From the NCBI GenBank assembly GCA_027493875.1, contig JAOSJX010000023.1, positions 124,001 through 188,000 on the forward strand: 64,000 nucleotides of DNA. The letters are read 5' to 3'. Below, one piece after another: positions 29,604 to 41,213 of the stretch. Both the position numbers and the translations under genes were made by a program. Each line of letters begins with the position of its first letter. Position 1 is the stretch's first letter. The notes beneath the pieces are model-generated. The model searched no databases. It had not been told where the DNA came from and saw nothing but the letters and a program-made list of their open reading frames with translations. This stretch comes from Deltaproteobacteria bacterium. GTDB lineage: Bacteria; Lernaellota; Lernaellaia; JACKCT01.

Positions 29604-30151
29604 ATGACGGGCCGCCGGAGCTTCCGATTCATGATGACGCCTCGCCGCGCGATGATCGTCTTGTGCGCCGCCGTTTTCGTGTTGTCGCTTTTCGCCGCGT
29701 GCAGCGAGGAAGGCGAAAAGGACGAGACGGAGGAAGAGGCGTCGTCGGAAGACGGCGCGACGTTTGAAGAGCCCCAGTGCGCGGGCAATCATGCGCCGCA
29801 GCTGCTCGGTCCGTATCTCGTGAAAAACGGCGCAGAGGTGGACGCGGGGACGGTATTCGAGCCGTATGGAAACCGTCGGCGTCGCGGTCGATTTTCAGGA
29901 CGAGGACTGTAACCTCGGGGGCGGGCGCGTTTACGCGTCCATCCGGCCGGAAGGCGAGGAAGCCCCTGATCCGACACCGTCGCTGCTCATTCCCAACGGC
30001 GTCGGCTGCGAGGGATACTTTCCCGGAGGATCAACTCGGATTCAATGTCCGCCTCGACGCCGGCACCTACACGATTTTCGTCGGTCTCGAAGATATCTGC
30101 GGTGAAAATTCCGACGACATCGTCTCAACGGATATCGTCGTCGAAAACTAA
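29604..30151 (+). CDS. small acidic lipoprotein of unknown function (two frameshifts)
   Basis: The leader MIVLCAAVFVLSLFAACSEEG has lipobox LFAAC; starts at 29604 or at ATG 29631 are both possible. A Glu/Ser-rich tether follows. The mature domain (about 120 residues) reads APQLLGPYLVKNGAEVDA, GVAVDFQDEDCNLGGGRVYA, LGFNVRLDAGTYTIFVGL and DICGENSDDIVSTDIVVEN. This is Ig-like beta text with three cysteines. Frame changes near 29870 and 30030. The pattern is common for small surface lipoproteins in this kind of genome; no named family. Confidence 0.55.
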
Positions 30152-30159
30152 ACCGCGGC

Positions 30160-30179
30160 GCGCGCCGGTACCGGCGCGC
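30160..30179. terminator. perfect 20-base palindrome between convergent genes
   Basis: GCGCGCCGGTACCGGCGCGC is its own reverse complement. It begins 9 bases after the stop of one gene and ends 1 base before the stop of the convergent gene. It may act as a bidirectional terminator or as a protein-binding palindrome; there is no T tract on either side and, without a loop, it would pair less well as an RNA hairpin. Confidence 0.5.
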
Positions 30180-32586
30180 TCAACACCCGCAGCCGCAACC
30201 TCCCGCGCCCGTATTGGTGACGGCGCCGCCCGACGATCCCGGAACATCAGCGATATCGGTATCGTCATCATCGAGATCGTCATCGGTTAACGAACCGCCG
30301 TCGCCGGTGTCATCGTCGTCGGTCATGTCGTCCGTATCGTCGTCGTCCAGGTCGTCATCATCGGCATCGTCATCGGCGTCATCGTCGGTCAACGGGACGC
30401 AATCCTCGTCGATATCACTATCGCAATTGTTGTCGAGGCCGTCGCAATATTCGGTGGCGCCGTCAAACACATCGGCGCGGAAATCGTGGCAGTCGTCGCC
30501 GCCGCACGCGGTGGGCAGGTGATCGTCACCGTCGTAATCGACGCATTCCTCCGGCGTGAGAAGAACCGGGTCCTTGGCATAGACGTCGTAGAGGAGCAGA
30601 CGCGGGCGGCCGGTCGAATCCGCGGCCACCGCGATACGATCCACGGCGGAGACGCCCGTCTCGACGGAAAACGACCGCCACCCGGGGGCGTCCAAGAACG
30701 CGTGGCGCACCTCGCCGGAAACCGTTCGGAAGGCCGCGTGGACGACGCCGGCCGCGTCCGCCGTCATCGACAAGGGCCCCGTAAGCTCCCCGCGGCCACG
30801 CCGCGGGCCCGGACGCCCGCTCCGTCCCAGGCGAAATCGCGCACCCCGTAAGCCGGATCGACGGCGGCGACGTGCAGGATTCCGCGCGCGTCGAACGCCA
30901 TGCCGGGAGCATGGAAGAAGCCGGCGGCGAGATCGACGGTGGTCCATTCGTCGTCGATTCTCGCGGCGACGCGCAGCGTCGGCGGATCGGTCGCCGGGTC
31001 GACGAAAGCGGCCCACGGATAGCCGCCCGGGTCCATCACGGCCGCGATATCCTGAGACAGATCGGGGTCGACGGCGGCGATGGCGCCTTTGCCCCCGGTG
31101 AGGCCGTATTTGATCGAGCCGGTTTCGAGGTCCGCGCACGTGTCGGTGTAGACGACCCACCGCGTTCCCACGCCGTCAGCCCCGGCTTTGGTGAACGGCC
31201 CCATCGTCGCGCAGTCGGTGGAAAAAAACCTCGGTTTGCTCGAGCGCGCCGCCCGGCGTCCCCGCGAGGGCGATGACGCGGCGGGTGCCGCCGAGGGTTT
31301 TGGACGCGAACGTGACGAGCACGTCATCCGTACCGTCCGCCGTAATGTCCGCCGGCATCCCGCTCCCCAGGAAATTAAAGGCCTGTTGCAGAGGTAAAGA
31401 CGGCGCCGGTCTTCGAGGCCAGCGTGAGAAACTCTTTTCCCGAGGGCGCCGAAACGGTTTTGTAGGTCATCGCGAAGGTATCGCCCGAGAGAAAAGCGAG
31501 GGCGGCGTCGCGTCCTTGCGCCCGTCCTCGTCGAGGATCTCGCCGCCGAGATCGTCGACGAGGCGGAGCGCGTGCGTTGTCGATTCCTCGACAACACGCA
31601 CGACGGCCCGTCCGCCGTCGGCATAGTACGCGAGCTGACCCGCGGCGGCGCGGCCCAGCGCGGCGATGGCCGCGTCATCCCAGGTCGTCGGTCCGGTTTG
31701 CGAGCGCAGATGCGTTGCATCGCCGGAGCGGTAGAGAATTTCAACCGCGTCCCCGGTCCGAAGGCGATGTCCACGGGCCCCTGCGGAGCGAGGGCGGACC
31801 ACCGCGTGACGTCCCAGCTTCCGCCGTCGTTCCACGCGTAGACGAGGTCAGCGCCGTCGACGTAAGCCAGATGCTCGCCGAGGGACGGATCGCCGATCGC
31901 GTCAATCGCCGTAAGATTTTGGACGGCCGCGTCGACGGTGACGGGTGTGTGGAACGATCCCCGGCGAACGACGCGACACGAAGACCGGAGCCGTCCACCA
32001 ACGCGACGACCGGTTCGTCCGCCGCGTCAAAAAACATCCGGTGCGACGATACCGATGTGATGGCGGCGAGAACCGGGGGGGCGAAGTTCAAACCGGCCCC
32101 CGAAGCGAAGCGGTAATACAGACGGTCCGTCGTTTCGTTGTAGGTGACAACGTGCGTTCCTCCGGTATTGACGCCGAGCGCGATGTCGCCGCCGATGCCG
32201 GGGCCTTCGTCGACGACGTGGATCTCCGAGGTGAATCCGTCGAACTCGGCGAGGCGGGCTTCGCCGCGGGAAACGTAGGCGACAAGGTCATTTCCGGACG
32301 CGTTTCGCGCGATGGCGATCGACCCGGACGCGCCGTTCTCGTCATCCAGCGTGAAGAGGTTCGCGCCATCGAATCCGGTCAGGGCGAGGTAGACCTTGTC
32401 TCCCGCGTACGCGATGTGAAAGGAGCCGCCGTCACGGTAAACCGCGTTGGCGGGATTCCAACTCCAAAAGTAGGCGTGCTCGTCCAGCACGTCCGCCTGC
32501 CAGATCGAATCCGCGCCACCCGCGGCGCCGACCGTCAAAACGGCCACCCCGACGAAAACACTCAGCAACGCAACCGTCCAACGCAT
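30180..32586 (-). CDS. secreted propeller-like protein with MopE-type Cys motif and Cys-rich C-terminal tail (several frameshifts)
   Basis: ATG 32586 with GGAGG; signal peptide WTVALLSVFVGVAVLTVGAAGGA. The bulk (about 600 residues) is repeats of W/V-x-AF-x-D-x-x-G/T-x-P text typical of secreted beta-propellers (FDAADEPVVALVDGSGLRVA, VMDPGGYPWAAFVDPATDP, AFDARGILHVAAVDPAYG). Next comes the MopE/metal-binding pattern CVDYDGDDHLPTACGGDDC and EYCDGLDNNCDSDIDEDC, then an Asp-rich tract of about 55 residues, and the C-terminus GAGGCGCGC. MopE motifs are common in deltaproteobacterial-grade secreted proteins. The alternating Cys-Gly tail looks like an anchoring or processing signal but is not one I can name. 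Frame changes near 31880, 31480, 31385 and 30785. Confidence 0.65.
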
Positions 32587-32805
32587 TGAGATTCCTCCTC
32601 GTGCGTCCGGACAAACGAGCACACGAATACCCAAGCCCCGTAGATTCAAGATCCCGGCCAATTTGACGGAGCATGGGGCTATCTCGTAACCTATTGAAAA
32701 AACACAATTTATTTGATCATCTTAATTTTGATGGCGTCAATAGACCGGCAAGAATGAGCCGGTATCGTGTCACGAGTCGGCAAGAATTGACGGGATTTTG
32801 GCGCG

Positions 32806-33975
32806 CTATTCGAACAGATAGCGTCGGCTATTGATGTTCAGGAGAAGGGTCACGATGGCAAGCATCGTAAAAACGGCGGTTCGGCCGTAGCTGAAAAAAG
32901 GCAACACCACACCGACCACGGGCATGAGATTGAGGACCATGCCGACGTTAATCAGGACGTGCCAGAACAGTACGGACGACAAACCGAACGCGGCGATCGA
33001 TCCGAATCGATCCTTGGAACGCGATGCGACGGAGAATCCCCAGGTAATGAGGATAAAGAACAGCATCAGAACGATAAGGCAACCGAGAAAGCCCCCATTC
33101 TTCGGCGAGGACTGAAAAAACGAAGTCGGTGTGCGTTTCGGGAAGGAATTGCAGTTTGGTTTGCGTGCCTTGGAGAAAGCCGTTGCCGAAGACGCGGCCG
33201 CTTCCGACGGCGATCAACGACTGTCTGATGTGGTATCCCGCGCCGAGCGGATCGCGCTCGGGGTTGAAAAGCGTGAGAATACGTTCTTGCTGGTAGTCCT
33301 TGAGTACGAAAAAACCAGGCGATGGGCGCGACCACGGCGCCGAGCGCGCCCAGGCCGAAGATCGTTCGCCGGTCGATGCCGACGAATAGCACCATGCTTC
33401 CGAAAAGCAACACATGCAGAATGGCCGTCCCGAGATCGGGTTCGGCCATGATGAGAATCGTCGGAACGACGAGCATCCCGAACGGGATCGCGATGTCCTT
33501 GAGCGTATACCCGCCGCTTTTCGGATGCTGCGCGAAATATCGGGCAAGCGCGAGCACCAGGGCGATTTTGGATAACTCCGACGGCTGAAAACGAATAATG
33601 CCGATGCCGAGCCATCGGGCCGAGCCCTTGGAGGTGAAGCCGACGATCAGCGTCAGGGCGAGCAGCACCGCGGCGATGATATAAAACCAATATGCGGAAG
33701 CCTCATAAAAGTGGTAGTTGATGACGTAGATCGCGGCCATGAGTCCGGCGCAGATGACGAACCATCGGAGCTGGGCGGAAAAGAGCGCTTCCTTGGCAGC
33801 GTCGCCGTGCGTGGCGGAGAAAAAGATTGGCGACACCGATCAACGTCAGGAGGAGCACGACGAAGGCGACGGCCCATTCAAAGCGCGAGCCCACGGATCG
33901 GCTGACGCGCCCGGAGTAGTCCTGGCCGGGAAGGCGATAGGGTTTGTACTTTTTCTTTCGCCGCCAGAAGGCCAT
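32806..33975 (-). CDS. rodA: RodA, SEDS peptidoglycan glycosyltransferase (three frameshifts)
   Basis: Start ATG 33975 overlaps the mrdA stop (TGATG). A basic N-terminal tail ([17 protein letters not shown]) leads into about ten transmembrane helices. SEDS landmarks are [81 protein letters not shown] and [17 protein letters not shown]. RodA polymerises glycan strands during elongation together with PBP2. Frame changes near 33825, 33310 and 33095 interrupt the gene. It should be essential for rod shape, so these are almost surely sequence errors. Last gene of mreB-mreC-mreD-mrdA-rodA. Confidence 0.95.
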
Positions 33976-35845
33976 CAGTCCCCCGAGTCTTTTTGCCGAG
34001 CGCGACGGGTTTGTCCACATCGCGGCGGCCTTTGGCGCGGAACCAGGCGCGCATGACCTGCGCGGCGACGGGCGCGGCCACGACGCCGCCGTGGCCGGAG
34101 TGTTCGACGACGGCGGTGACGAGAATTTCGGGGTTTTCGTAGGGTGCGTAGGCGGCGAACAGGGCGTGGTCGCGGGCTTCGTAGGGAACCTGACTGACGT
34201 GCAGACGCACTTTTTTAATGCCGCGAACCTGACTCGTTCCCGTTTTCCCCGCGGTGTGAACGCCCGAAATTCGGCCGCGTCCCCCCGTTCCGCCGGGATC
34301 GTGAACGACGCCGAAAAACGCGCGCGAGAGAAATTGAAGGTTTTTTTTCGACACGGGGAGTTCGCGCAAAACTTCCGGTTCGATGTCGCGCACCACGGCG
34401 CCCGCGGAGTCTTCAATGCGGTCGACGACGCGCGGGCGATAGAGCGTCCCCCGTTGGCGACGACGGCATACGCCGAAGCGATCTGTAGAGGAGTTACCTT
34501 GAGATACCCCTGGCCGATCGGAGACGTTCAGGGTGTCGCCGGGCAGCCATCGCTCCTTCTGCGTTTCGGATTTCCACTTCCGGTCGGGCACGACGCCGCC
34601 TTTTTCGCCGACGACGTCGATGCCCGTCAGGTCGCCGAAACCCAGGGCGCGGGCATATTCGGCGATGACGCCGATCCCCATCTGGAAACCCATTTTATAA
34701 AAATAGACGTCGCAACTATGGACGATGGCTGTGTGAAGATTGACGTAGCCGTGGCCTTGGGCGTTGTGGCAACGGAAGTCCCGCCCGCCGAAGTGCCATT
34801 TTCCGGGACAGTAGACGACATCTTTGGGATGGATGGCGCCGCTTTCCAGCCCGGCGAGCGCGGTGACGAGTTTGAAGGTCGATCCCGGCGGGTACATGCC
34901 GCTGATGAATTTATTCAGCAGGGGCGTTTTTTTGTTGGAGAGAAATCCATTCCACAAATCGTGCGGAATGGGCCGGGAGAAAATTTCGGGCTTGAAACCC
35001 GGGGTGGAAACGGCGGCCAGGACGGCCCCGGTCCGCGGATCGAGCGCCACCACGGATCCGGCGCCTTCGCCGAGCGCCTCGTGCGCGGTTTCCATCAGGA
35101 GCTTGTCGACGTTGAGAACGAGGTTTCGGCCGGGTTCGCCCCGCTCGGTTTCGAATTCGCGAATGGCGGTTCCACGGGCGTTCACCTCCACGCGGCGATG
35201 CCCGTACACGCCGGCGAGGTCCTTTTCATAAAATTCCTCGATGCCCGTTTTCCCGACAAGATCGCCGGGCCGGTAGTCGGCGTACTCGGGGAGTTCGAGC
35301 CGCCCCGCGTCGATCTCGTCGCAGTAGCCGAGCAGGTGCGCGCCGATACTTCCCAAAGGATAGACGCGCATGCTTTCCGCTTCGATTTCGAAGGGGAAGT
35401 TCGGACCGAAGACCATTCCGCGCGTCTCGATGCGGGCGACCTCCTCGCGGCTGATGTCGGTCTTGATCTTGATCGGCTGCCAACCGCGCGATGCGGCGAG
35501 CCGGCGTTTGGCGACGTCGAGGTCGAAACCCCACTCGGCGCTCGCCGCTTCGAGGACTTCGAGGCGGCGGCTGCTCGTGATTTGGGCGGGCCGGAAAAAG
35601 AGGTTGTAGCTGGGCCTGTTTTGCGTGAGCAGTTCGCCGCTTCGGTCGCGGATGATGCCGCGCGGCGCGGCCATGCGTTGATCGCGAATCTGCTGGCGCT
35701 CGGACGTCTTGCGGAGGTCGGCGCCCTGGATGACCTGAAGAAACCATAGTTTCGCCAGCAAAAAGACAAACGCGACGATGACGACGATGAAGACCGTCGT
35801 GTGGCTTCGATTCGGCGCGTCGGCGAAGTCGGAGGTTTCCCACAT
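33975..35845 (-). CDS. mrdA: penicillin-binding protein 2, transpeptidase (frameshifts near 34460-34520 and at the 3' end)
   Basis: ATG 35845 gives a short cytoplasmic tail and one transmembrane helix (HTTVFIVVIVAFVFLLAKLWF). The PBP dimer region has RGIIRDRSGELLTQNRPSY. The transpeptidase motifs are SGMYPPGSTFK (SxxK), HSCDVYFY (SxN-type, here SCD) and HTAGKTGTSQV (KTG). About 620 residues, normal for PBP2. Two compensating frame changes lie around 34460-34520, where the reading should be close to GDTLNVS followed by GGTLYRPRVVD. A shift in a run of five A at the end gives KKDSGD and a stop that overlaps rodA. Role: cross-linking of peptidoglycan in the elongasome with RodA. Confidence 0.95.
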
Positions 35846-35850
35846 GCGGC

Positions 35851-36366
35851 TTACCAGCGGTCCTGGAACAACGTCATGTCGCGCCGCGGCGAGCTGAGGG
35901 CTTCGTCGAGCAGGAAGAGCGCCGGGAAGATCAGGAAGCCAGCGGCGAGGTTGAGACCGACCTGGACGAGCAAGGGGGAGTCCCTGAGGCGACGCGCCGC
36001 TCATCCCGAAAAAGAACAGCACGGCGCCACGCAGCGCCATTTGCGCGGCGGTCAGTCCGGCGATGGCGACGAGATGAAAAGTGATGCTGCGGAGATAGAA
36101 GTACTTGGACATTTCCACGATCAGAAAAAACACGCGACGAAAACGACGGCGTTCATGCCGGGAAGGTTCCCTCCGAGGGCATCCAGCGCGAAACCGAAGA
36201 TAAACGCGAGAAACAACCCGCGGAGCGGATTCATGACGTGCGCGGGAAAAAGGACGACCAGAAGCGTCAACTGGGGCGCCAATCCGAGGATCGGAAGGTG
36301 GACGCGCCAGAGATTTTCGATCACCAGCGCGACGACGCCGATCGCGAAGTAAAGGAGACCGGGCAC
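35851..36366 (-). CDS. mreD: MreD rod-shape-determining membrane protein (frameshifts)
   Basis: GTG start at 36366, 2 bases after the mreC stop, with GGAG upstream. Helices read LLYFAIGVVALVIENLWRVHLPILGLAPQLTLLVVLFPAHV, then NPLRGLFLAFIFGFALDALGGNLPGMNAVVFVACFF. They continue after frame changes near 36120 and 35985 with ITFHLVAIAGLTAAQMALRGAVLFFF and finally SPLLVQVGLNLAAGFLIFP, ending RDMTLFQDRW. Topology and position between mreC and mrdA identify it. The family is poorly conserved, so the assignment depends partly on context. Part of the elongasome membrane scaffold. Confidence 0.85.
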
Positions 36367-36368
36367 GG

Positions 36369-37230
36369 TCAGGGCTCCTTCGTTTCGGCGGGTGTTTCCA
36401 ATTCCGGCGGACGGGTTCGGTGCCCGGCACCAGGACGATTTCCTCGAGGCGGACGAATTCGACGGTGGGGCGGACTTCAACCACTTGAAACATTTCGTTG
36501 CTCTCACGGTCCACGCGGATCACCTGGCCGAGAACGTGCCCTTCGGAAAGACGCCGCCGATGCCGGAGCTCACGACCGTGTCGCCGGCGAGCACGTCGTC
36601 GGTTCGCTCAATGAATTCCATGACGCACTTATTCTTGCCTTGCCCGCGCAAAGACCGGACGCACGCGTGCGTTGAATGACCGCGTCGACAACCGAGGAAG
36701 GGTCGGTGAGCAGCATAATTTTCGCGGCGTTGCCGGTGATCGCGGAGACATGGCCGACGAGACCCGACCGCGATAGCGCGATCATGTTTTTCGCGATGCC
36801 GTCGTCTCGGCCTTTTCCGACGATGAGGGTGCGAAATTCCGGGGCGTTCGACCGCGCGATGACTTTTGCGAAAACGGGTTTGGGATTTTTTCGGCAAGGG
36901 CAGATCGAGCAATTCGCGCAAGCGCTCGTTTTCGGCGCGCAGTTCGCCGAGTTGGTTCTCGACAGGAGCCAGTTCCTCCACGCGCTGTTTCAATCGGCGG
37001 TTTTCCTCCTTGACGTCGACGAGGAGAAGATAGTCGCCGGCCAGCCCCGCGATTTTTCGAAACGGCCAGGAGATGACCTTGTGCACCGGCGTGTAGATCG
37101 TCAGCACGGTCCGGCCGGCCCAGCCGATGTCCTCATTGCCGGTGATCGCCAGCGAGGCGACGTGCAAGCCCAGCAGCGTCAGCGCGATCGCGGCGAGCAG
37201 CACCTTATACTGTAGGAGGAAGCCTCTCAT
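36369..37230 (-). CDS. mreC: MreC rod-shape-determining protein (frameshifts)
   Basis: ATG 37230 (RGFLLQYKVLLAAIALTLLGL) gives the single transmembrane helix. It is followed by the MreC coiled coil (VKEENRRLKQRVEELAPVENQLGELRAENERLRELLDLP). The frame changes at a run of six T (36886-36891), after which the beta domain reads PVFAKVIARSNAPEFRTLIV and SRSGLVGHVSAITGNAAKIMLLTDPSSVVDAV. Then VVSSGIGGVFPKGT and EVRPTVEFVRLEEIVLV follow, ending in ELETPAETKEP. MreC is the periplasmic scaffold that links MreB filaments with PBP2. About 285 residues. Confidence 0.92.
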
Positions 37231-37268
37231 GCGGCTTGTTTCCCGTATTTGAAGCCGGGATGCCGCTG

Positions 37269-38429
<1,161 letters not shown>

Positions 38430-38580
38430 TCATACGGGAAAAGCTCCCGCGTTGGAATGGCGCGGGCCGGCGGGTCCGGAGCGCGCCGGCCGCGCCCGCG
38501 GCGCTCGCTGGTTTTTCGGCTAATTCAGGGGGTAATGTCGTGCCGATAACCACTATCTCTTTTTAATGTTGGAGGGCGTC

Positions 38581-38980
38581 GTGACGTTGACCATGTTGAA
38601 ATGGGCGAGTTTGCCGGCTCTGATGCTCGTTCTGGAACCGGAAACAGCGGGTTTTTTTCGCGCGTCAATGGAGCGCGCTGCAAACGGCCGCGGCGAACAA
38701 ACAAGTGCTCGGCGTCCTCTTGAATCCGTATATGATTGTGCTGGCCGTGGTGATGCTCGCGTATGGTATCTATAAGAGTTGGCGCGCTCCGGTCGTACTG
38801 ATCGTCGCCGCGTGGGGCTACGGCTTGACCTACCATTTCAGTCTCGGGCGGCAGGAAGCGGCTATCTCCTGGGGCGACCTCGACCAGAATTTCGCGCAGA
38901 TCGGACCCGTCGTCATTTTTATCCTTGGTGTTCTGGTCGTTTCCTTTCTCGCGCTCTATTTCCTGTTTATGCGCGATTAG
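38581..38980 (+). CDS. small membrane protein of unknown function (one frameshift)
   Basis: GTG start at 38581 with GGAGGG five bases upstream. The first segment is hydrophobic (MLKWASLPALMLVLEP). A run of seven T (38652-38658) shifts the frame. Then comes RQWSALQTAAANKQVLGVLLNP and two or three transmembrane helices (YMIVLAVVMLAYGIYKSW, APVVLIVAAWGYGLTYHF, IGPVVIFILGVLVVSFLALYFLFM). About 133 residues. No family recognised. It lies between divergent mreB and rimO. Confidence 0.6.
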
Positions 38981-39084
38981 AACACCGCCGCTTCCCGTCC
39001 GAAGCCTTTTGGCGTTGCCAATGAACGGCGTTTCGAGTATTTAGTTGGGCCGTTTGGCCGCGCCCGGCGCGGGAGAATTTTCCG

Positions 39085-40479
39085 ATGCAACGGTACGAAA
39101 ACACGGCGAAACCCCCGACGTCCGGTACCGTCCGGATCGTGGCGCTCGGTTGCGCCAAAAACCTCGTGGACACGGAACGCGTCGCGGGGAATTTTCAGAG
39201 GCGCGGATGGCGTCAGGTGGCGGACGGCCCGGCGGACGTTGTCGTCGTGACGACGTGCGGATTCATCGCCGCGTCGGCGCAGGAATCGGTGGATACGTTG
39301 CTCGAAGAAATCCAGGCCAAGGAACGCGGGGAGACCCGTTATCTCGTTGCCGCGGGATGCCTGCCGGACCGCTACCGCAATGACCTTTGCCGCGAGATGG
39401 ACGAACTCGATCTGGTCGTCGGCGTGACGGAGATGACGCGGCTTCCCGAACTGGTCGAAGAAAATTTTGCCGGCCGCCTCAAGCGCTGGGAGTTTTCGAG
39501 CCGCTCGTTGAATGCGCCGGTCGAAGGACCTCGCATATTGTCCGGGCCGCCGTGGCGCTCCTATCTCAAGATCGCGGACGGCTGCAACCAGGGATGCACG
39601 TTTTGCATTATTCCGAGGATTCGCGGGGCGCAGCGCTCAATTCCGCTGAACGACCTTGTGGAAGAGGCGCGGACGCTCGCGGCGTCGGGTGTTGTGGAGT
39701 TGTCGTTGATCGCCCAGGATCTCACTTCGTACGGCACCGATCTTTACGGCGCGAAAACGCTTCCGAGGCTGCTGGAGGCGTTGGAACGCGTGGACGGATT
39801 GCGCTGGATTCGTTTGCTTTACGCGCACCCGGCGCATTTCGACGACGATATGGTCCGCGCGATGACCGAGAACGAAAAGGTTGTTCCCTATCTCGACATT
39901 CCGTTCCAGCATATCTCGGATCGAATGTTGACGGCGATGAACCGCCATATGGACCGCGCGGGCCACGAGCGTCTGCTCGACCGGTTGCGTTCGCGGGTGC
40001 CGGACATCGCGATCCGCACAACGTTCATTACCGGCTTTCCCGGCGAGACGGCGGAGGATTTCGAGGAACTCTACGAGTTTGCGCGCGAATGGCATTTCGA
40101 CAACGTCGGCGTCTTTCCGTACAGCCGCGAGGAAAACACGCCGGCGTTCGGGATGGCGGGCCACGTCGTGGAGAAGGTGGCGGAAGAGCGGATGGACCGG
40201 TTGATGACGCTGCAGCGCGGTATCTCGCGCGATCTCCTTTGGGCGAAACGCGACCGCGTCATTTCCGTGCTCGTCGAAGAGGAACTTGCGCCGGAACCGG
40301 GCGACCGTTACACGCATCTGGGGCGGGCGCTCAATCAAGCGCCGGAGATCGACGGATTGACGTATCTTCACGTGCCCGACGGCGCCGCGGTGATGACGGG
40401 CGATATCGTCGCGGCGCGCGTGGAAACGGCGTCGGACTATGATCTTTTTGCGGCGCTCGTTGAGGTCGATCCGGCTTGA
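39085..40479 (+). CDS. rimO: RimO, ribosomal protein S12 methylthiotransferase
   Basis: Intact 464-residue radical-SAM enzyme that adds a methylthio group to the conserved Asp of ribosomal protein S12. The N-terminal UPF0004 domain carries its cluster cysteines in ALGCAKNLVDTE, VVTTCGFI and AAGCLP. The SAM cluster is DGCNQGCTFCIIP (CxxxCxxC). Further RimO text: IAQDLTSYGTDLYG, LDIPFQHISDRMLTAMNR, TTFITGFPGETAEDFEEL and YSREENTPA, and a C-terminal TRAM domain. YSREE..A distinguishes RimO from MiaB. It is followed 67 bases later by tadA, so two translation-related modification genes are adjacent. Confidence 0.97.
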   Translation: MQRYENTAKPPTSGTVRIVALGCAKNLVDTERVAGNFQRRGWRQVADGPADVVVVTTCGFIAASAQESVDTLLEEIQAKERGETRYLVAAGCLPDRYRNDLCREMDELDLVVGVTEMTRLPELVEENFAGRLKRWEFSSRSLNAPVEGPRILSGPPWRSYLKIADGCNQGCTFCIIPRIRGAQRSIPLNDLVEEARTLAASGVVELSLIAQDLTSYGTDLYGAKTLPRLLEALERVDGLRWIRLLYAHPAHFDDDMVRAMTENEKVVPYLDIPFQHISDRMLTAMNRHMDRAGHERLLDRLRSRVPDIAIRTTFITGFPGETAEDFEELYEFAREWHFDNVGVFPYSREENTPAFGMAGHVVEKVAEERMDRLMTLQRGISRDLLWAKRDRVISVLVEEELAPEPGDRYTHLGRALNQAPEIDGLTYLHVPDGAAVMTGDIVAARVETASDYDLFAALVEVDPA

Positions 40480-40546
40480 CAGCCACCGGGCCATGGCCTA
40501 AGAACCCAAACGTCCATTACCGGAAACACGGGCGGTCTTTGATATC

Positions 40547-41020
40547 ATGACGGCCGATGAAAGGCTGATGGAAGGTGCGTTGCGCGAGGCCGAAATGGCG
40601 CGCGACGCCGGCGAAGCGCCGATCGGATGCCTAGTGGCGCATGGCGATGAAGTGATCGCCTCGGCGCACAACGTGCGCGAGACCGCACGCGATCCGCTCG
40701 GCCATGCCGAGATCATCGCGTTGCGGGCCGCCGCGGAGCGGTTGGGGCGCTGGCGGCTCACGGGATGCACGCTTTACGTAACTTTGGAGCCGTGCGTGAT
40801 GTGCGCCGGCGCAATAGTGCTTTCGCGCGTGGACCGCGTGGTGTACGGCGCCGCCGATCCCAAAGCGGGCGCGGTGACGAGTTTGTACCGGGTATTGAGT
40901 GACGAACGGCTCAATCACCGGCCGGAAGTGACCGCCGGCGTGCTGGCCGAACGTTGCTCGGCGATCCTTTCGGATTTTTTCCGCGAACGACGAGCCGGAA
41001 TCGTGAAGGATGAAAAATGA
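40547..41020 (+). CDS. tadA: tRNA-specific adenosine deaminase TadA
   Basis: Intact 157-residue zinc deaminase that converts A34 to inosine in tRNA-Arg(ACG). Motifs: PIGCLVAHGDEVIASAHN, HAEIIALRAAAE (zinc His and catalytic Glu), and LEPCVMCAGAIVLSRVDRVVYG (PCxxC). The C-terminal region GVLAERCSAILSDFF is typical. The last codons and the stop TGA (41018-41020) lie inside a GAAGGAT heptad array, so the final residues VKDEK are encoded by repeat DNA. Confidence 0.96.
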   Translation: MTADERLMEGALREAEMARDAGEAPIGCLVAHGDEVIASAHNVRETARDPLGHAEIIALRAAAERLGRWRLTGCTLYVTLEPCVMCAGAIVLSRVDRVVYGAADPKAGAVTSLYRVLSDERLNHRPEVTAGVLAERCSAILSDFFRERRAGIVKDEK

Positions 41021-41035
41021 AGGATGAAGGATGAA
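41005..41035 (+). repeat. GAAGGAT heptad array overlapping the 3' end of tadA
   Basis: Units GAAGGAT, GAAAAAT, GAAGGAT, GAAGGAT then GAA in strict 7-base register. The tadA stop codon spans the boundary of the second and third units. Confidence 0.85.
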
Positions 41036-41040
41036 TAGGG

Positions 41041-41068
41041 CACGGTCACGGTCACGGGCACGGTCACG
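41041..41068 (+). repeat. CACGGT hexamer array
   Basis: Units CACGGT, CACGGT, CACGGG, CACGGT then CACG, 6-base period, in the spacer between tadA and the first tRNA-Ser. Confidence 0.85.
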
Positions 41069-41117
41069 AAGTTAGGCCGACGGACGTAAAGCGCGACGCG
41101 CGGTTTAGGCCAACCAC

Positions 41118-41206
41118 GGAGAGATGGCAGAGTGGTTGATTGCGGCGGCCTCGAAAGCCGTTGTACCGCTTACGCGGTACCGGGGGTTCGAATCCCTCTC
41201 TCTCCG
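41118..41206 (+). tRNA. tRNA-Ser (anticodon CGA)
   Basis: Acceptor stem GGAGAGA (41118-41124) pairs with TCTCTCC (41199-41205), discriminator G. The anticodon loop CTCGAAA gives CGA. A long variable arm (TACCGCTTACGCGGTA) is class II as expected for Ser. T loop TTCGAAT. CCA is not encoded. Confidence 0.95.
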
Positions 41207-41213
41207 AAGAAGC

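Noticed and set aside
33944-35749. Long plus-strand reading frame opposite mrdA (about 600 codons)
   Set aside because: It is antisense to a gene with intact transpeptidase motifs; long antisense frames are expected from GC-rich codon bias.
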